Assembly: GCA_964015035.1 (NCBI GenBank)
Contig: CAXHCA010000002.1
Location: 58,505-122,504, forward strand
DNA: 64,000 nucleotides
Direction: 5' to 3'
Source of the DNA: BQJU01 sp964015035
GTDB taxonomy: Bacteria > Bacteroidota > Bacteroidia > Chitinophagales > Saprospiraceae
Under the pieces are notes generated by a model, which worked only from the letters and a program-made list of their open reading frames with translations, was not told the origin of the DNA and made no database searches. Made by a program: the position numbers and the translations under genes. Positions 42,693-51,504 of this stretch are shown in pieces (positions within the stretch are counted from its first letter, which is position 1; each line of letters begins with the position of its first letter).

Positions 42693-43451
42693 TCAAAGAA
42701 ATTTTATCGATTTTACCTCAAACGCCTCGATTCCATCGGCATGGGCGATTTGCAATTTGCCCGTTTCCGTAAGGCCCATAATTGTTCCGCGAAAGCGGCC
42801 CCCATCGGCACGTTCATAATCTGCGAGAACACCATATTGATACAAATGTTTTCTATAATCAGCTTCAATTTGTGCCAATTTTTGATTGCGCAATTGCAGA
42901 TAGCGATATTCCAATTCGCTAAAGAGCATCTGTTGTACGGCTTCCAGGTCGAGCAAATGCGAAATTTGGATGGCTAAGGACGTAGGATTGGGCAAATATT
43001 CGGAAAAACTCAATTGATTGACATTTAAACCGATGCCGACGATACAAGATTGAATCGTGCTACCTGACAATTGATTTTGGATGAGGATTCCCGCCGTTTT
43101 TTGTCGATTGATGTAAATGTCGTTGGGCCATTTCACGGTGACAGGGCCATGCACGCAGGCGGCTACCGTAGCCCTCACCGCAAGAGAAATGGCTTGGTTG
43201 AGGTAAAACTGTTGACGCACCGGCAAGAATTTGGGATAGAAAATGACACTGAGCGTCAGGTTTTTTCCTGCCTCGCTTTCCCAATTACTGCCAATTTGTC
43301 CTCTGCCTGCCGTCTGTTCGTAAGCCGATATGACAGTTCCTTCAGTTGGATTGCTTTTTGCTAGTAATTCTTGAGCACTGGCATTGGTAGATTCCACACT
43401 AGCGTGAGACCATAGAACCTTTCCAACAAAAAGTGTGTTCCTATTCTGCAA
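42693..43451 (-). CDS. birA: Biotin--[acetyl-CoA-carboxylase] ligase, class I (TTG start)
   Basis: 252 residues from TTG at 43451; a stop codon lies two codons upstream and no ATG occurs before the conserved part, so TTG is the start. Motifs: AYEQTAGRGQIGSNWESE (ligase glycine-rich loop), VKWPNDIYINRQKTAGILIQ and CIVGIGLNVNQLSF. There is no N-terminal helix-turn-helix, so it should ligate biotin without acting as a repressor. Downstream neighbour is cinA. rsfS is divergent. Confidence 0.95.
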   Translation of the reverse strand: MQNRNTLFVGKVLWSHASVESTNASAQELLAKSNPTEGTVISAYEQTAGRGQIGSNWESEAGKNLTLSVIFYPKFLPVRQQFYLNQAISLAVRATVAACVHGPVTVKWPNDIYINRQKTAGILIQNQLSGSTIQSCIVGIGLNVNQLSFSEYLPNPTSLAIQISHLLDLEAVQQMLFSELEYRYLQLRNQKLAQIEADYRKHLYQYGVLADYERADGGRFRGTIMGLTETGKLQIAHADGIEAFEVKSIKFL

Positions 43452-43528
43452 GAATTAGTATCTTTAACAAAGTATATCATTCACAGGAGGGAATCCTCTG
43501 TTAATCACAAAACTAATAAATTCAAAAT

Positions 43529-43915
43529 TTGAATTCACAAGCAAAAGCAGAAAGTCTACAACTCGATAACGAGTCATTCCACGAATTGATCATTGACAGT
43601 ATTCAGGACATCAAGGGAAAAAATATCGTAAAACTGGATTTACGGCACCTTGAAGAAGCGCCATCGGACTACTTCATTATTTGTGAAGGTGATTCGAATA
43701 CCCAAGTAAAGGCGATCTCTGATAATATTAGCAAGCGCATAAAGGATGAAGCAGGCCTCTTACCTAGCCACGCTGAAGGAGGACGCAATGCCCTCTGGGT
43801 TTGTCTGGACTATTTTTCCACCGTTGTACATGTTTTTTACCGGGAAACGCGGAGTTATTACGAATTAGAAGAACTGTGGAGTGATGCCCATTTTACAGAG
43901 TATCAAACCCTGTAA
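43529..43915 (+). CDS. rsfS: Ribosome silencing factor RsfS (TTG start)
   Basis: Binds uL14 on the large subunit and blocks subunit joining in starvation. 128 residues; start TTG at 43529, no other start before the conserved region. Features: LIIDSIQDIKGKNIVKLDLR, APSDYFIICEGDSNTQVKAI, GLLPSHAEGGRNALWVCLDY, and TVVHVFYRETRSYYELEELW. The order rsfS-ftsH is common in Bacteroidota. ftsH starts about 150 bp later. Confidence 0.96.
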   Translation: MNSQAKAESLQLDNESFHELIIDSIQDIKGKNIVKLDLRHLEEAPSDYFIICEGDSNTQVKAISDNISKRIKDEAGLLPSHAEGGRNALWVCLDYFSTVVHVFYRETRSYYELEELWSDAHFTEYQTL

Positions 43916-44063
43916 ACATCTAATCATGCCGATCAAAAGGATAAAAAGAACGTTTTAATGACGGTCTTTGTCGAGAAATCGCAACGAAATTGATTTGGCC
44001 GCGTTAATATTAGTGAGTTTAGTAAACTGTTTACCAAACAGTAAAAAGAGAAGAAAAGCTATA

Positions 44064-46106
44064 ATGGAGAATAAAAATAAAAAAGGGAATAAAGAGGGGA
44101 AACCTGGAGGTCCCAAATTCAATACCTATTGGATCTATGGGGTCATTGCGTTGTTTTTGCTGGCGTTGAACTTTTACAGTGTATCGGAAGGTAGTAAAGA
44201 TCCAATCGCCTTCAATCGTCTGGAAAAGATGATCAGTGATCAAGCTGTAGAAAAGATTGTCGTAATTAACAATAAAACAGCTCAAGTCTACATCAAAGAG
44301 TCCAAATTGGGTGAACCCGATTATCAGGATGCCGCCGAAAGCAATTTGGGGGGCAACCGGCCACAATATTGGTTGGAAATCGGAACACCGGATTCTTTTA
44401 ACGACTTTTTGAAAAATGTCCAGGAAGAAGAAAATATCCCTCGGGAAGAATGGATCTATGCCAACTTTAAAACGCAGCAGAATTGGCTGACGCCGTTGCT
44501 AGGGTGGGTCATACCGATCCTCATCTTCATCGGTATCTGGATTTTCATCATGCGCCGGGTAGGTGGTGGTGGTGCCGGACCTGGTGCGCAGATCTTTAAT
44601 ATCGGCAAATCAAAAGCCACCCTGTTTGACCAAAACAGTAAGGTGAATGTCACCTTTCAGGATGTTGCCGGACTAGATGAGGCCAAAGAAGAAGTCATGG
44701 AGGTCGTGGATTTTTTGAAAAATCCCAAAAAATATACTGCCCTGGGTGGAAAGATTCCGAAAGGGGTGTTATTGGTAGGCCCTCCGGGTACCGGTAAGAC
44801 TTTGCTGGCCAAAGCAGTGGCGGGTGAAGCAGATGTGCCTTTCTTTTCCATATCCGGTTCGGATTTTGTGGAAATGTTTGTGGGTGTCGGCGCCTCACGA
44901 GTACGCGATTTGTTTAAACAAGCTCGTGAAAAGGCACCTTGTATCGTCTTCATCGATGAAATTGATGCCATCGGTCGGGCGAGAGGCCGCAACAGCCTGC
45001 AAGGTGGTAATGACGAACGAGAGAATACCCTGAATCAGCTGTTGGTGGAAATGGATGGCTTTAGTACCGATAAAGGGGTGATCCTGATGGCGGCTACTAA
45101 CCGGCCTGATGTACTGGACACGGCACTATTGCGTCCGGGGCGTTTTGACCGGCAAATTGGCATCGACCGGCCAGATTTGAAGGGACGGGAAGCGATTTTT
45201 AAGGTTCACTTGAAGACGATCAAAAAAGCAGACGATATCAATTCCTATGCCTTGGCAGAGATGACACCAGGTTTTGCCGGTGCTGAAATTGCCAACGTCT
45301 GTAACGAAGCTGCCCTCATCGCCGCCAGGCGTAATAAAAAGGCGGTGGATATGGACGACTTCAATTATGCCCTCGACCGGGTCATTGGTGGATTGGAGAA
45401 GAAAAACAAACTAATTTCTCCAAGTGAGAAAGAAATTATTGCTTACCACGAGGCGGGGCACGCGATCTGTGGCTGGTATCTGGAACATGCTTCGCCATTG
45501 GTGAAAGTGACCATCGTACCACGTGGTATTGGCACCTTGGGCTATGCTCAGTATTTGCCCAAGGAGGAATACATTACCCGTACCGAGCAACTGCTTGACC
45601 GGATGTGTATGACCTTTGGTGGCCGGGCTGCCGAAAAGCTGATTTTTGGTAAAATATCGACCGGTGCCCAGAATGACCTGGATCAGGTAACCAAGATGGC
45701 TTATAGTATGATTGCGATCTTTGGTATGAATGAGAAGGTTGGACAGGTGTCTTTCTATAGCATGCAGCAGGATCAATTTCAAAAGCCCTACTCAGATGAG
45801 ACGGCTGCAATGATTGATGAAGAAGTTCGCCAACTGGCGGAATCTCAATACGAGCGTGCTCAGGCACTGCTGAAAGATAAAAAGAAAGAATTGGAGATTT
45901 TGGCCAATGCTCTATTGGAAAAAGAGGTCTTGCTAAAGTCTGATGTAGAGCGTTTGATTGGCCATCCACCACACATGAGTGCAAAGGAATTGGCAGATCA
46001 TAAGGCGCACCATGATATGGGTGCACAAAATGGCATTTCTAATTTGAAAGAAAAATTCACACCGGATAGCGAGGAGGAAGAGGAAATCGAACCCTCTGAT
46101 AGTTAG
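44064..46106 (+). CDS. ftsH: FtsH, ATP-dependent zinc metalloprotease
   Basis: Inner-membrane AAA+ protease that degrades regulators and misassembled membrane proteins. ATG at 44064 gives 680 residues. Order: short N-terminus, first helix (about 16-36; WIYGVIALFLLALNFYSVS), periplasmic domain, second helix (about 141-161; LGWVIPILIFIGIWIFIMR), AAA domain with GPPGTGKTLLAKA (about 239) and VFIDEIDAIGR, arginine-rich SRH (ATNRPDVLDTALLRPGRFDR), and protease domain with HEAGH (about 462). The C-terminal tail is acidic. An upstream ATG (43968) would add 32 residues with no family match. Confidence 0.98.
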   Translation: MENKNKKGNKEGKPGGPKFNTYWIYGVIALFLLALNFYSVSEGSKDPIAFNRLEKMISDQAVEKIVVINNKTAQVYIKESKLGEPDYQDAAESNLGGNRPQYWLEIGTPDSFNDFLKNVQEEENIPREEWIYANFKTQQNWLTPLLGWVIPILIFIGIWIFIMRRVGGGGAGPGAQIFNIGKSKATLFDQNSKVNVTFQDVAGLDEAKEEVMEVVDFLKNPKKYTALGGKIPKGVLLVGPPGTGKTLLAKAVAGEADVPFFSISGSDFVEMFVGVGASRVRDLFKQAREKAPCIVFIDEIDAIGRARGRNSLQGGNDERENTLNQLLVEMDGFSTDKGVILMAATNRPDVLDTALLRPGRFDRQIGIDRPDLKGREAIFKVHLKTIKKADDINSYALAEMTPGFAGAEIANVCNEAALIAARRNKKAVDMDDFNYALDRVIGGLEKKNKLISPSEKEIIAYHEAGHAICGWYLEHASPLVKVTIVPRGIGTLGYAQYLPKEEYITRTEQLLDRMCMTFGGRAAEKLIFGKISTGAQNDLDQVTKMAYSMIAIFGMNEKVGQVSFYSMQQDQFQKPYSDETAAMIDEEVRQLAESQYERAQALLKDKKKELEILANALLEKEVLLKSDVERLIGHPPHMSAKELADHKAHHDMGAQNGISNLKEKFTPDSEEEEEIEPSDS

Positions 46107-46137
46107 CCTCCGGTAAAGGTATAAAACAAGCACTTAA

Positions 46138-46170
46138 AAACCGGTAGTGATGTCATTCACTACTGGTTTT
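46138..46170 (+). terminator. Terminator of ftsH, adjacent to a family A half-site
   Basis: AAACCGGTAGTGA (46138-46150) and TCACTACTGGTTT (46157-46169) form a 13-bp stem with a 6-nt loop, followed by a T run. Just upstream AAAACAAGCACTTAAAA (46124-46140) is a family A half-site and overlaps the stem by a few bases. Confidence 0.88.
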
Positions 46171-46248
46171 TTTATTTTAAAACCAACGGTTTCTCCACCC
46201 CATACCGTCTATGCAGATAATCAACAAATCTTTAAAAAACAATAGTCT

Positions 46249-47481
46249 ATGAACCGCCTGTATAATTTTTTAGGGTTCTTACTCGGTGTGGGCCTCTTCG
46301 GTTGCTCCAATGAAACGCCTACTCCAACACCGATCCCAACACCGATTGTGTACGATTGTGAGGATAATCCCAATGCGTGTGATTTGGCTACAGCCAACAA
46401 CAACTTCGGCTTTAAGCTATTTCAGACCTTGCACGAACAAGATCCGGCTGAGAATATCTTTCTCTCTCCATTGAGTGTAAGCACCGCCTTAAGTATGACC
46501 CTCAATGGCGCCGATGGCAATACCAAAACGGAAATGGAACAAGCTATGGAGCGCATTGAACTGGATGTGGAAACGGTCAATGAAACCTACCAATATGTGT
46601 TGAATGCACTGCCACAATTGGACCCGTTGATCCAACTCAATATTGCCAATTCGATTTGGAAGGACATCAATTTTGGAGCTTATCAATCGTTTTTGGATGT
46701 CAATCAGGAGTTTTACAACAGTGAGGTACAAACGCTTGATTTTAAGGACCCCTTGGCAATTAATACTATCAATGACTGGGTGAAAGACAATACGGAAGGC
46801 AAGATTGAAGAAATGCTGCAGGAAATCCCACCCAATGCAGTAATGTACCTGATCAATGCCATTTATTTTAAAGGGGACTGGCGTTTTCCATTCGATCCGG
46901 AAAATACCAGTATGCAGAGTTTTACGCTGGCCGACAATACCACAAAACAGGTGGACATGATGCGCTACGATGAGGAGATTTATCTGCCTTTCTTTGCAAA
47001 CAATCAAATGTCAATGGTTGATTTGCCCTATGGAGATTCCATTTATTCTATGAGCTTGATCTTGCCTCATCCTAGTAGTAGTTTGGATGAAGTCATTGCC
47101 TCGCTGAGTGCAGAAAATTGGGAAAATTGGATTGCCGGACTCTACCCTAATGGAACTGTACTTCAGTTGCCAAAGTTCAAGATGGAATACGAGAAAAAAC
47201 TCAATGAAACCCTCATCGCGATGGGCATGGTAGAGGCATTTGACGAAGGCAAGGCCAATTTTGGCAAGTTGGGACCAGGAGTACTTTGGATCAGTATGGT
47301 CAAACACAAAGCCGTACTTGAGGTAAATGAACAGGGGTCGGAGGCCGCAGCGGTCACCGTAGTAGAGGTGTCTAATGAGTCTGCTGCACCGGCCATGATT
47401 TTTGATCGACCATTTTTACTTGCCATTCGCGAAAATAGAACCAATAGCGTGTTGTTCCTGGGTAAGGTCATGGAACCGTAG
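46249..47481 (+). CDS. Serpin family lipoprotein
   Basis: Serine protease inhibitor, predicted surface or periplasmic lipoprotein. 410 residues. Lipobox GLFGCSNE with Cys20, then a Pro/Thr linker (PTPTPIPTPIV). Serpin signatures: FKLFQTLHE, NIFLSPLSVSTALSMTLNGA, LINAIYFKGDW and the hinge NEQGSEAAAVTVVEV. Counting from the conserved hinge the P1-P1' bond falls near Glu-Ser (VSNES), which would suit Glu-specific proteases; placement by one or two residues is uncertain. The hinge is alanine-rich as in inhibitory serpins. Bacterial serpins are sporadic, and a transfer origin is possible. Confidence 0.94.
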   Translation: MNRLYNFLGFLLGVGLFGCSNETPTPTPIPTPIVYDCEDNPNACDLATANNNFGFKLFQTLHEQDPAENIFLSPLSVSTALSMTLNGADGNTKTEMEQAMERIELDVETVNETYQYVLNALPQLDPLIQLNIANSIWKDINFGAYQSFLDVNQEFYNSEVQTLDFKDPLAINTINDWVKDNTEGKIEEMLQEIPPNAVMYLINAIYFKGDWRFPFDPENTSMQSFTLADNTTKQVDMMRYDEEIYLPFFANNQMSMVDLPYGDSIYSMSLILPHPSSSLDEVIASLSAENWENWIAGLYPNGTVLQLPKFKMEYEKKLNETLIAMGMVEAFDEGKANFGKLGPGVLWISMVKHKAVLEVNEQGSEAAAVTVVEVSNESAAPAMIFDRPFLLAIRENRTNSVLFLGKVMEP

Positions 47482-47500
47482 TTCATCAGGGGCTGAAACA

Positions 47501-47549
47501 GAAACGGAGAGCGGGAGAGGGCGAGATGCCTTCTCCCGCTTTCCGTTTC
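47501..47549. terminator. Long hairpin between serpin and gnd
   Basis: GAAACGGAGAGCGGGAGA (47501-47518) pairs with TCTCCCGCTTTCCGTTTC (47532-47549), one wobble. It lies between the convergent ends of the two genes; no T tract follows closely. Confidence 0.6.
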
Positions 47550-47570
47550 TACGATGCAGGCGCAATAGCC

Positions 47571-48983
47571 TCATTCCCATGCTGTGTGAAAAATGCCCTC
47601 TTCATCGGTGCGTTCATAAGTGTGCGAGCCGAAGAAGTCGCGTTGAGCTTGTACCAGATTAAGTGGGAGGCGTGCTGTGCGGAAGGCATCGAAGTAGTGT
47701 AGGGTAGAGGCTAGTGCCAGCAGTGGAATCCCCAGATCGATGCCTTTCTTGATCACCGTACGTGCAGCAGCCTGTGTTTTAAGCAGATCAGGGACAAATT
47801 GGTCACTCACCATCAGGTTTTTAAGCTTAGGCTGACTGGAGAAAGCCTGGCGAATCGGTTCCAGCATACCCGCTCTAATAATGCAGCCCCCTCGCCAGAT
47901 GCGGGCAATGGCCTCTAGATCCAGGTCAAAACCGTGCTCTTCGGAGGCGTCGTTTAGCATGGCCATGCCCTGTGCGTAGGTCACCAGAAAAGCAAAGTGC
48001 AGCGCTTGTCCGACTTGCTCAATCCATGCCGATTTGTCTCCTGTCTTTTTATCGATTTCGATGGCCAGTATTTTGGCGGCAACCACTCGTTCCTTCTTCA
48101 AAGCTGAAAGGCCCCGCATGCTTACTGCCGAGTCGATGGTAGGGATGGGAATGCCGATGTCCATCGCATTTTGGGAGGTCCATTTTCCGGTGCCTTTTTG
48201 TTTGGCTTTATCCAGAATATAATCAATCAGATCACCACCCGTTTTGGGGTCTTTTTGTTTGAAAATTTCGGCGGTGATTTCAATCAGAAAAGATTTCAAC
48301 GTGCCGTGATTCCATTGGTTGAACACCTCGTGCAGCTCCTCATTATTCAAACCTCCCCCGCGTTGCAATAAATCATAAGCTTCTGCAATCAGCTGCATCA
48401 GGCCGTATTCGATGCCGTTGTGTACCATCTTCACGTAGTGACCAGCGGATGACTTACCCATATAGGCCACACAGGGCTCGCCGTCAACTTTGGCAGAAGC
48501 CGCTTCAAAAACCGGGCGAATGATCTCATAAGCCTCCTCATGACCTCCCGGCATGATACTCGGACCTCTTCGGGCCCCTTCCGCTCCTCCGGATACGCCG
48601 GTACCCAGGAAGAAAAACCCTTTGTCCCGCAAATCCTGATCGCGCCGATTGGTATCGGCAAAATGAGAATTACCCCCGTCGATGATCAAATCTCCCTGAT
48701 CCAGATGGGGCAATAAACTGCCAATCACGCTATCCACTACCTTGCCGGCAGGCACCAGCATCATGATGCGTCGAGGCGTTTTGAGCGATGCGACAAAAGC
48801 GGCAGTGTCCGTAGTACCCTGTACCGCTTTACCCTTGCCTTCTTCTTGCAGGGCCTGTACCTTCTCCTGGTCCAAATCAAGGCCCATTGCTGAAAAGCCC
48901 CGATCGGCTACGTTGAGGATAAAGTTGCGGCCCATCGTGCCCAGGCCAATCATTCCGAAGTCAAATTGCGGTTCTTGCATCAT
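47571..48983 (-). CDS. gnd: 6-phosphogluconate dehydrogenase, decarboxylating
   Basis: Third step of the oxidative pentose phosphate branch, NADP-dependent. 470 residues. Dinucleotide fold FGMIGLGTMGRNFILNVADR, substrate segments IDGGNSHFADT, GVSGGAEGARRGPSIMPGG, and KMVHNGIEYGLMQLIAEAYD; C-terminal AQRDFFGSHTYERTD. It is divergent from zwf, whose product makes the lactone precursor, with a 113-bp shared promoter region. Confidence 0.97.
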   Translation of the reverse strand: MMQEPQFDFGMIGLGTMGRNFILNVADRGFSAMGLDLDQEKVQALQEEGKGKAVQGTTDTAAFVASLKTPRRIMMLVPAGKVVDSVIGSLLPHLDQGDLIIDGGNSHFADTNRRDQDLRDKGFFFLGTGVSGGAEGARRGPSIMPGGHEEAYEIIRPVFEAASAKVDGEPCVAYMGKSSAGHYVKMVHNGIEYGLMQLIAEAYDLLQRGGGLNNEELHEVFNQWNHGTLKSFLIEITAEIFKQKDPKTGGDLIDYILDKAKQKGTGKWTSQNAMDIGIPIPTIDSAVSMRGLSALKKERVVAAKILAIEIDKKTGDKSAWIEQVGQALHFAFLVTYAQGMAMLNDASEEHGFDLDLEAIARIWRGGCIIRAGMLEPIRQAFSSQPKLKNLMVSDQFVPDLLKTQAAARTVIKKGIDLGIPLLALASTLHYFDAFRTARLPLNLVQAQRDFFGSHTYERTDEEGIFHTAWE

Positions 48984-49096
48984 TAAAAGGAGTTACAATT
49001 AATTTTCAAAAATCTAAAAATAAAGGATAAAGTCGGGAAACAATTGCGTAATTGGTTGTTTTGTTATAGATTCCTTTTTTATAAACACCCTACTTC

Positions 49097-50614
49097 ATGG
49101 ATCCACAGCTCTTCGTTATTTTTGGGGCTTCCGGCGACCTTACTGCCCGCAAGCTTATTCCTGCCCTTTTAGAATTGTACAAAAACAAAACTTTGCCCAA
49201 AGCATTTGGCGTGCTAGGGGTGAGCCGTACCGAATATACCGATGAAGCCTTTCGCGAAAAGGTCGTCTACAAAAATGAACACCTCAAAAAAATGGAGGTT
49301 GATCAATCGGTCTTAAAAGATTTTGCAGAACACCTCTATTATCAGCCCATTGATACGGGTGATGGCAAGGCTTATAAGGAGGTAGCTACCCGTTTGGGTA
49401 AATTGAATAAAAAATTGCAGACGGGTGGAAATTACATTTTTTACCTATCGGTGCCCCCAAAATTGTATGAAACAATACCCGCTTATTTGGCGGAGCAAAA
49501 GCTCAACAACCATCAGGACGGCTGGAAACGCCTGGTGATTGAAAAGCCTTTCGGTTACGACAAGGCTTCAGCGCATGAACTCAATGATAAGCTGCTTCGG
49601 CATTTTGAGGAGGATCAAATCTTTAGAATTGACCATTATTTGGGAAAAGAAACAGTACAAAACCTATTGGTAACCCGTTTTGCCAATGGTATTTTTGAAC
49701 CTCTGTGGAACCGGAACTACATTCATCATGTGGAAATCACTGCTGCCGAAAGTATCGGGGTAGAAAACCGCGGAGGGTATTATGAATCTTCGGGAGCCTT
49801 AAGGGATATGGTGCAAAACCACATGCTACAGATTGTTGCCCATTTGGCCATGGAGCCACCCAATAATGCCGATGCGAAGTCGATTCGCGATGAAAAATTG
49901 AAGCTGTTTCAAGCCATCCGACCTTTGCGCGAGCATGAAATTTCACAACATGTGGTGCGCGGACAATACACGGCCAGTACCTCGAATGGTCAGCAAATGA
50001 AAGGCTATCGGGAGGAGAAGGGGGTTGACAAAAATTCCCGTACGGAAACCTATGTGGGCATGAAATTTTTTATCGACAACTGGCGCTGGGCGGATGTACC
50101 CTTTTTTATCCGTACAGGCAAGCGGTTGCCCACCAAGGTAACGGAAGCGGTAGTCACCTTCAAATCTCCGCCACATCATTTATTTCGCAAGGATGATAGT
50201 TTTAATAATAAGCTTAATCAGTTGATTATCAGGATCAACCCGGATGAAGGCTTGGCGTTGCAGTTTGGGATGAAAATTCCCGGAGCAGGCTTCAGAGTTA
50301 AGAATGTGGACATGGATTTTCACTATTCAGACCTGACCAATGCCTACGTACCGGAGGCCTACGAAAGACTGATATTGGATGTAATGAAAGGAGATGCGAC
50401 CCTCTATGCCCGTGGTGACTCTGTCGAGGCGGCTTGGGAATTTGTAGACCCCATTTTGAACGTTTGGGAAAACAATCCCGATTTTAAACTTTATGGCTAC
50501 CCATCCGGTAGCTGGGGCCCAAGAGAGGCGGATTTGCTTATAGGCGCCAATAAAGTCAGTTGGCGTAATCCGTGTAGTAGCCTGGCTACAGATGGCGCAT
50601 TTGAGGCGTTGTAA
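49097..50614 (+). CDS. zwf: Glucose-6-phosphate 1-dehydrogenase
   Basis: First step of the branch. 505 residues: FGASGDLTARKLIPALLELY (NADP site), VIEKPFGYDKASAHEL, and RIDHYLGKETVQNLLVTRFAN with the catalytic His region; RTGKRLPTKVTEAVVTFKS is conserved. Start ATG at 49097. pgl follows, separated by a GC-rich repeat of about 110 bp. Confidence 0.97.
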   Translation: MDPQLFVIFGASGDLTARKLIPALLELYKNKTLPKAFGVLGVSRTEYTDEAFREKVVYKNEHLKKMEVDQSVLKDFAEHLYYQPIDTGDGKAYKEVATRLGKLNKKLQTGGNYIFYLSVPPKLYETIPAYLAEQKLNNHQDGWKRLVIEKPFGYDKASAHELNDKLLRHFEEDQIFRIDHYLGKETVQNLLVTRFANGIFEPLWNRNYIHHVEITAAESIGVENRGGYYESSGALRDMVQNHMLQIVAHLAMEPPNNADAKSIRDEKLKLFQAIRPLREHEISQHVVRGQYTASTSNGQQMKGYREEKGVDKNSRTETYVGMKFFIDNWRWADVPFFIRTGKRLPTKVTEAVVTFKSPPHHLFRKDDSFNNKLNQLIIRINPDEGLALQFGMKIPGAGFRVKNVDMDFHYSDLTNAYVPEAYERLILDVMKGDATLYARGDSVEAAWEFVDPILNVWENNPDFKLYGYPSGSWGPREADLLIGANKVSWRNPCSSLATDGAFEAL

Positions 50615-50623
50615 GAAAAAATT

Positions 50624-50733
50624 TGGGCGTGCCCGCTCGGCAGAGCCGAGGGTCGCTATGTTCCGCTACTCACTATTCGTTCGGCCCTGGCGGGCTGGCC
50701 CTTTCAGGGCCATAGCTGCACAGCGCTCACGCG
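50624..50733. repeat. GC-rich palindromic intergenic element
   Basis: GGGCGTGCCCGCTCGGC-AGAGCCGAG forms a local hairpin (CTCGGC near 50637 with GCCGAG near 50645), followed by GGGTCGCTATG, GGCCCTGGCGGG and GCCCTTTCAGGGCC. Similar GC-rich spacers sit at 13.20 kb. It is unlike the AT-rich spacers elsewhere and lies between zwf and pgl. Confidence 0.55.
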
Positions 50734-50784
50734 GATAGTTCGTGGTAATTAGAGGACCACTTAGTTTAGTAAAGCGCAAAAGCC

Positions 50785-51504
50785 ATGAAAAGTAAAATAC
50801 ACATTTTTGAAGATAATTCGGCGGTAGCTGCGGCATTTGCGGCATGGCTGGCGCAGTGGTTGCACGGTAAACCCAAGGTTACCATCGCGCTGTCGGGGGG
50901 GAGTACGCCCAAACTGTTGTTTCGGGTGTTGAGTGAGCAGTATGCCGACACGATTGATTGGCCGGCTGTTCATCTTTTTTGGGGGGATGAGCGTTGTGTC
51001 TCGCCAGATAATGCGGAAAGCAACTTTGGTATGACCCGGGATTTGTTGCTGCAAAAGGTAGACCTTCCTCGAGCTAATATTCATCGCATCCACGGGGAAG
51101 CCAATCCACAATCAGAAGCTTCTCGTTACAGTGAAGAAATCAAAACATGGGTCGCTCCCGGACCGGATGGTCTGCCGCGCTTTGATTTAATTATTCTGGG
51201 TATGGGCAGTGACGGACATACGGCCTCCATTTTTCCTCACCAGATGGAGTTGCTCACCAGCGAGAAAATTTGTGCTATTGCGGTACATCCGGAAACCGGC
51301 CAACACCGCATTAGCCTGACCGGCCCCGTGATCAATGCGGCTGCAGAGGTCGCCTTCCTGGTGACCGGTGATAGCAAAATGCAGAAAGTAAGGGCCATCC
51401 TCAACCAAGAGCCCGGATACTTGGATTTTCCCAGTGCACATATTCAGCCCACTGAAGGCCAATTGCATTGGTTTCTGGACCGGGCAGCAGCGGCCGGGTT
51501 ATAA
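50785..51504 (+). CDS. pgl: 6-phosphogluconolactonase
   Basis: Second step of the branch: hydrolyses 6-phosphogluconolactone. 239 residues: ALSGGSTPKLLFRVL, VHLFWGDERCVSPD, NFGMTRDLLL, and the diagnostic ILGMGSDGHTASIFP. It overlaps by 6 bp, at its 3' end, with the convergent gene for the T9SS protein. Confidence 0.96.
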   Translation: MKSKIHIFEDNSAVAAAFAAWLAQWLHGKPKVTIALSGGSTPKLLFRVLSEQYADTIDWPAVHLFWGDERCVSPDNAESNFGMTRDLLLQKVDLPRANIHRIHGEANPQSEASRYSEEIKTWVAPGPDGLPRFDLIILGMGSDGHTASIFPHQMELLTSEKICAIAVHPETGQHRISLTGPVINAAAEVAFLVTGDSKMQKVRAILNQEPGYLDFPSAHIQPTEGQLHWFLDRAAAAGL

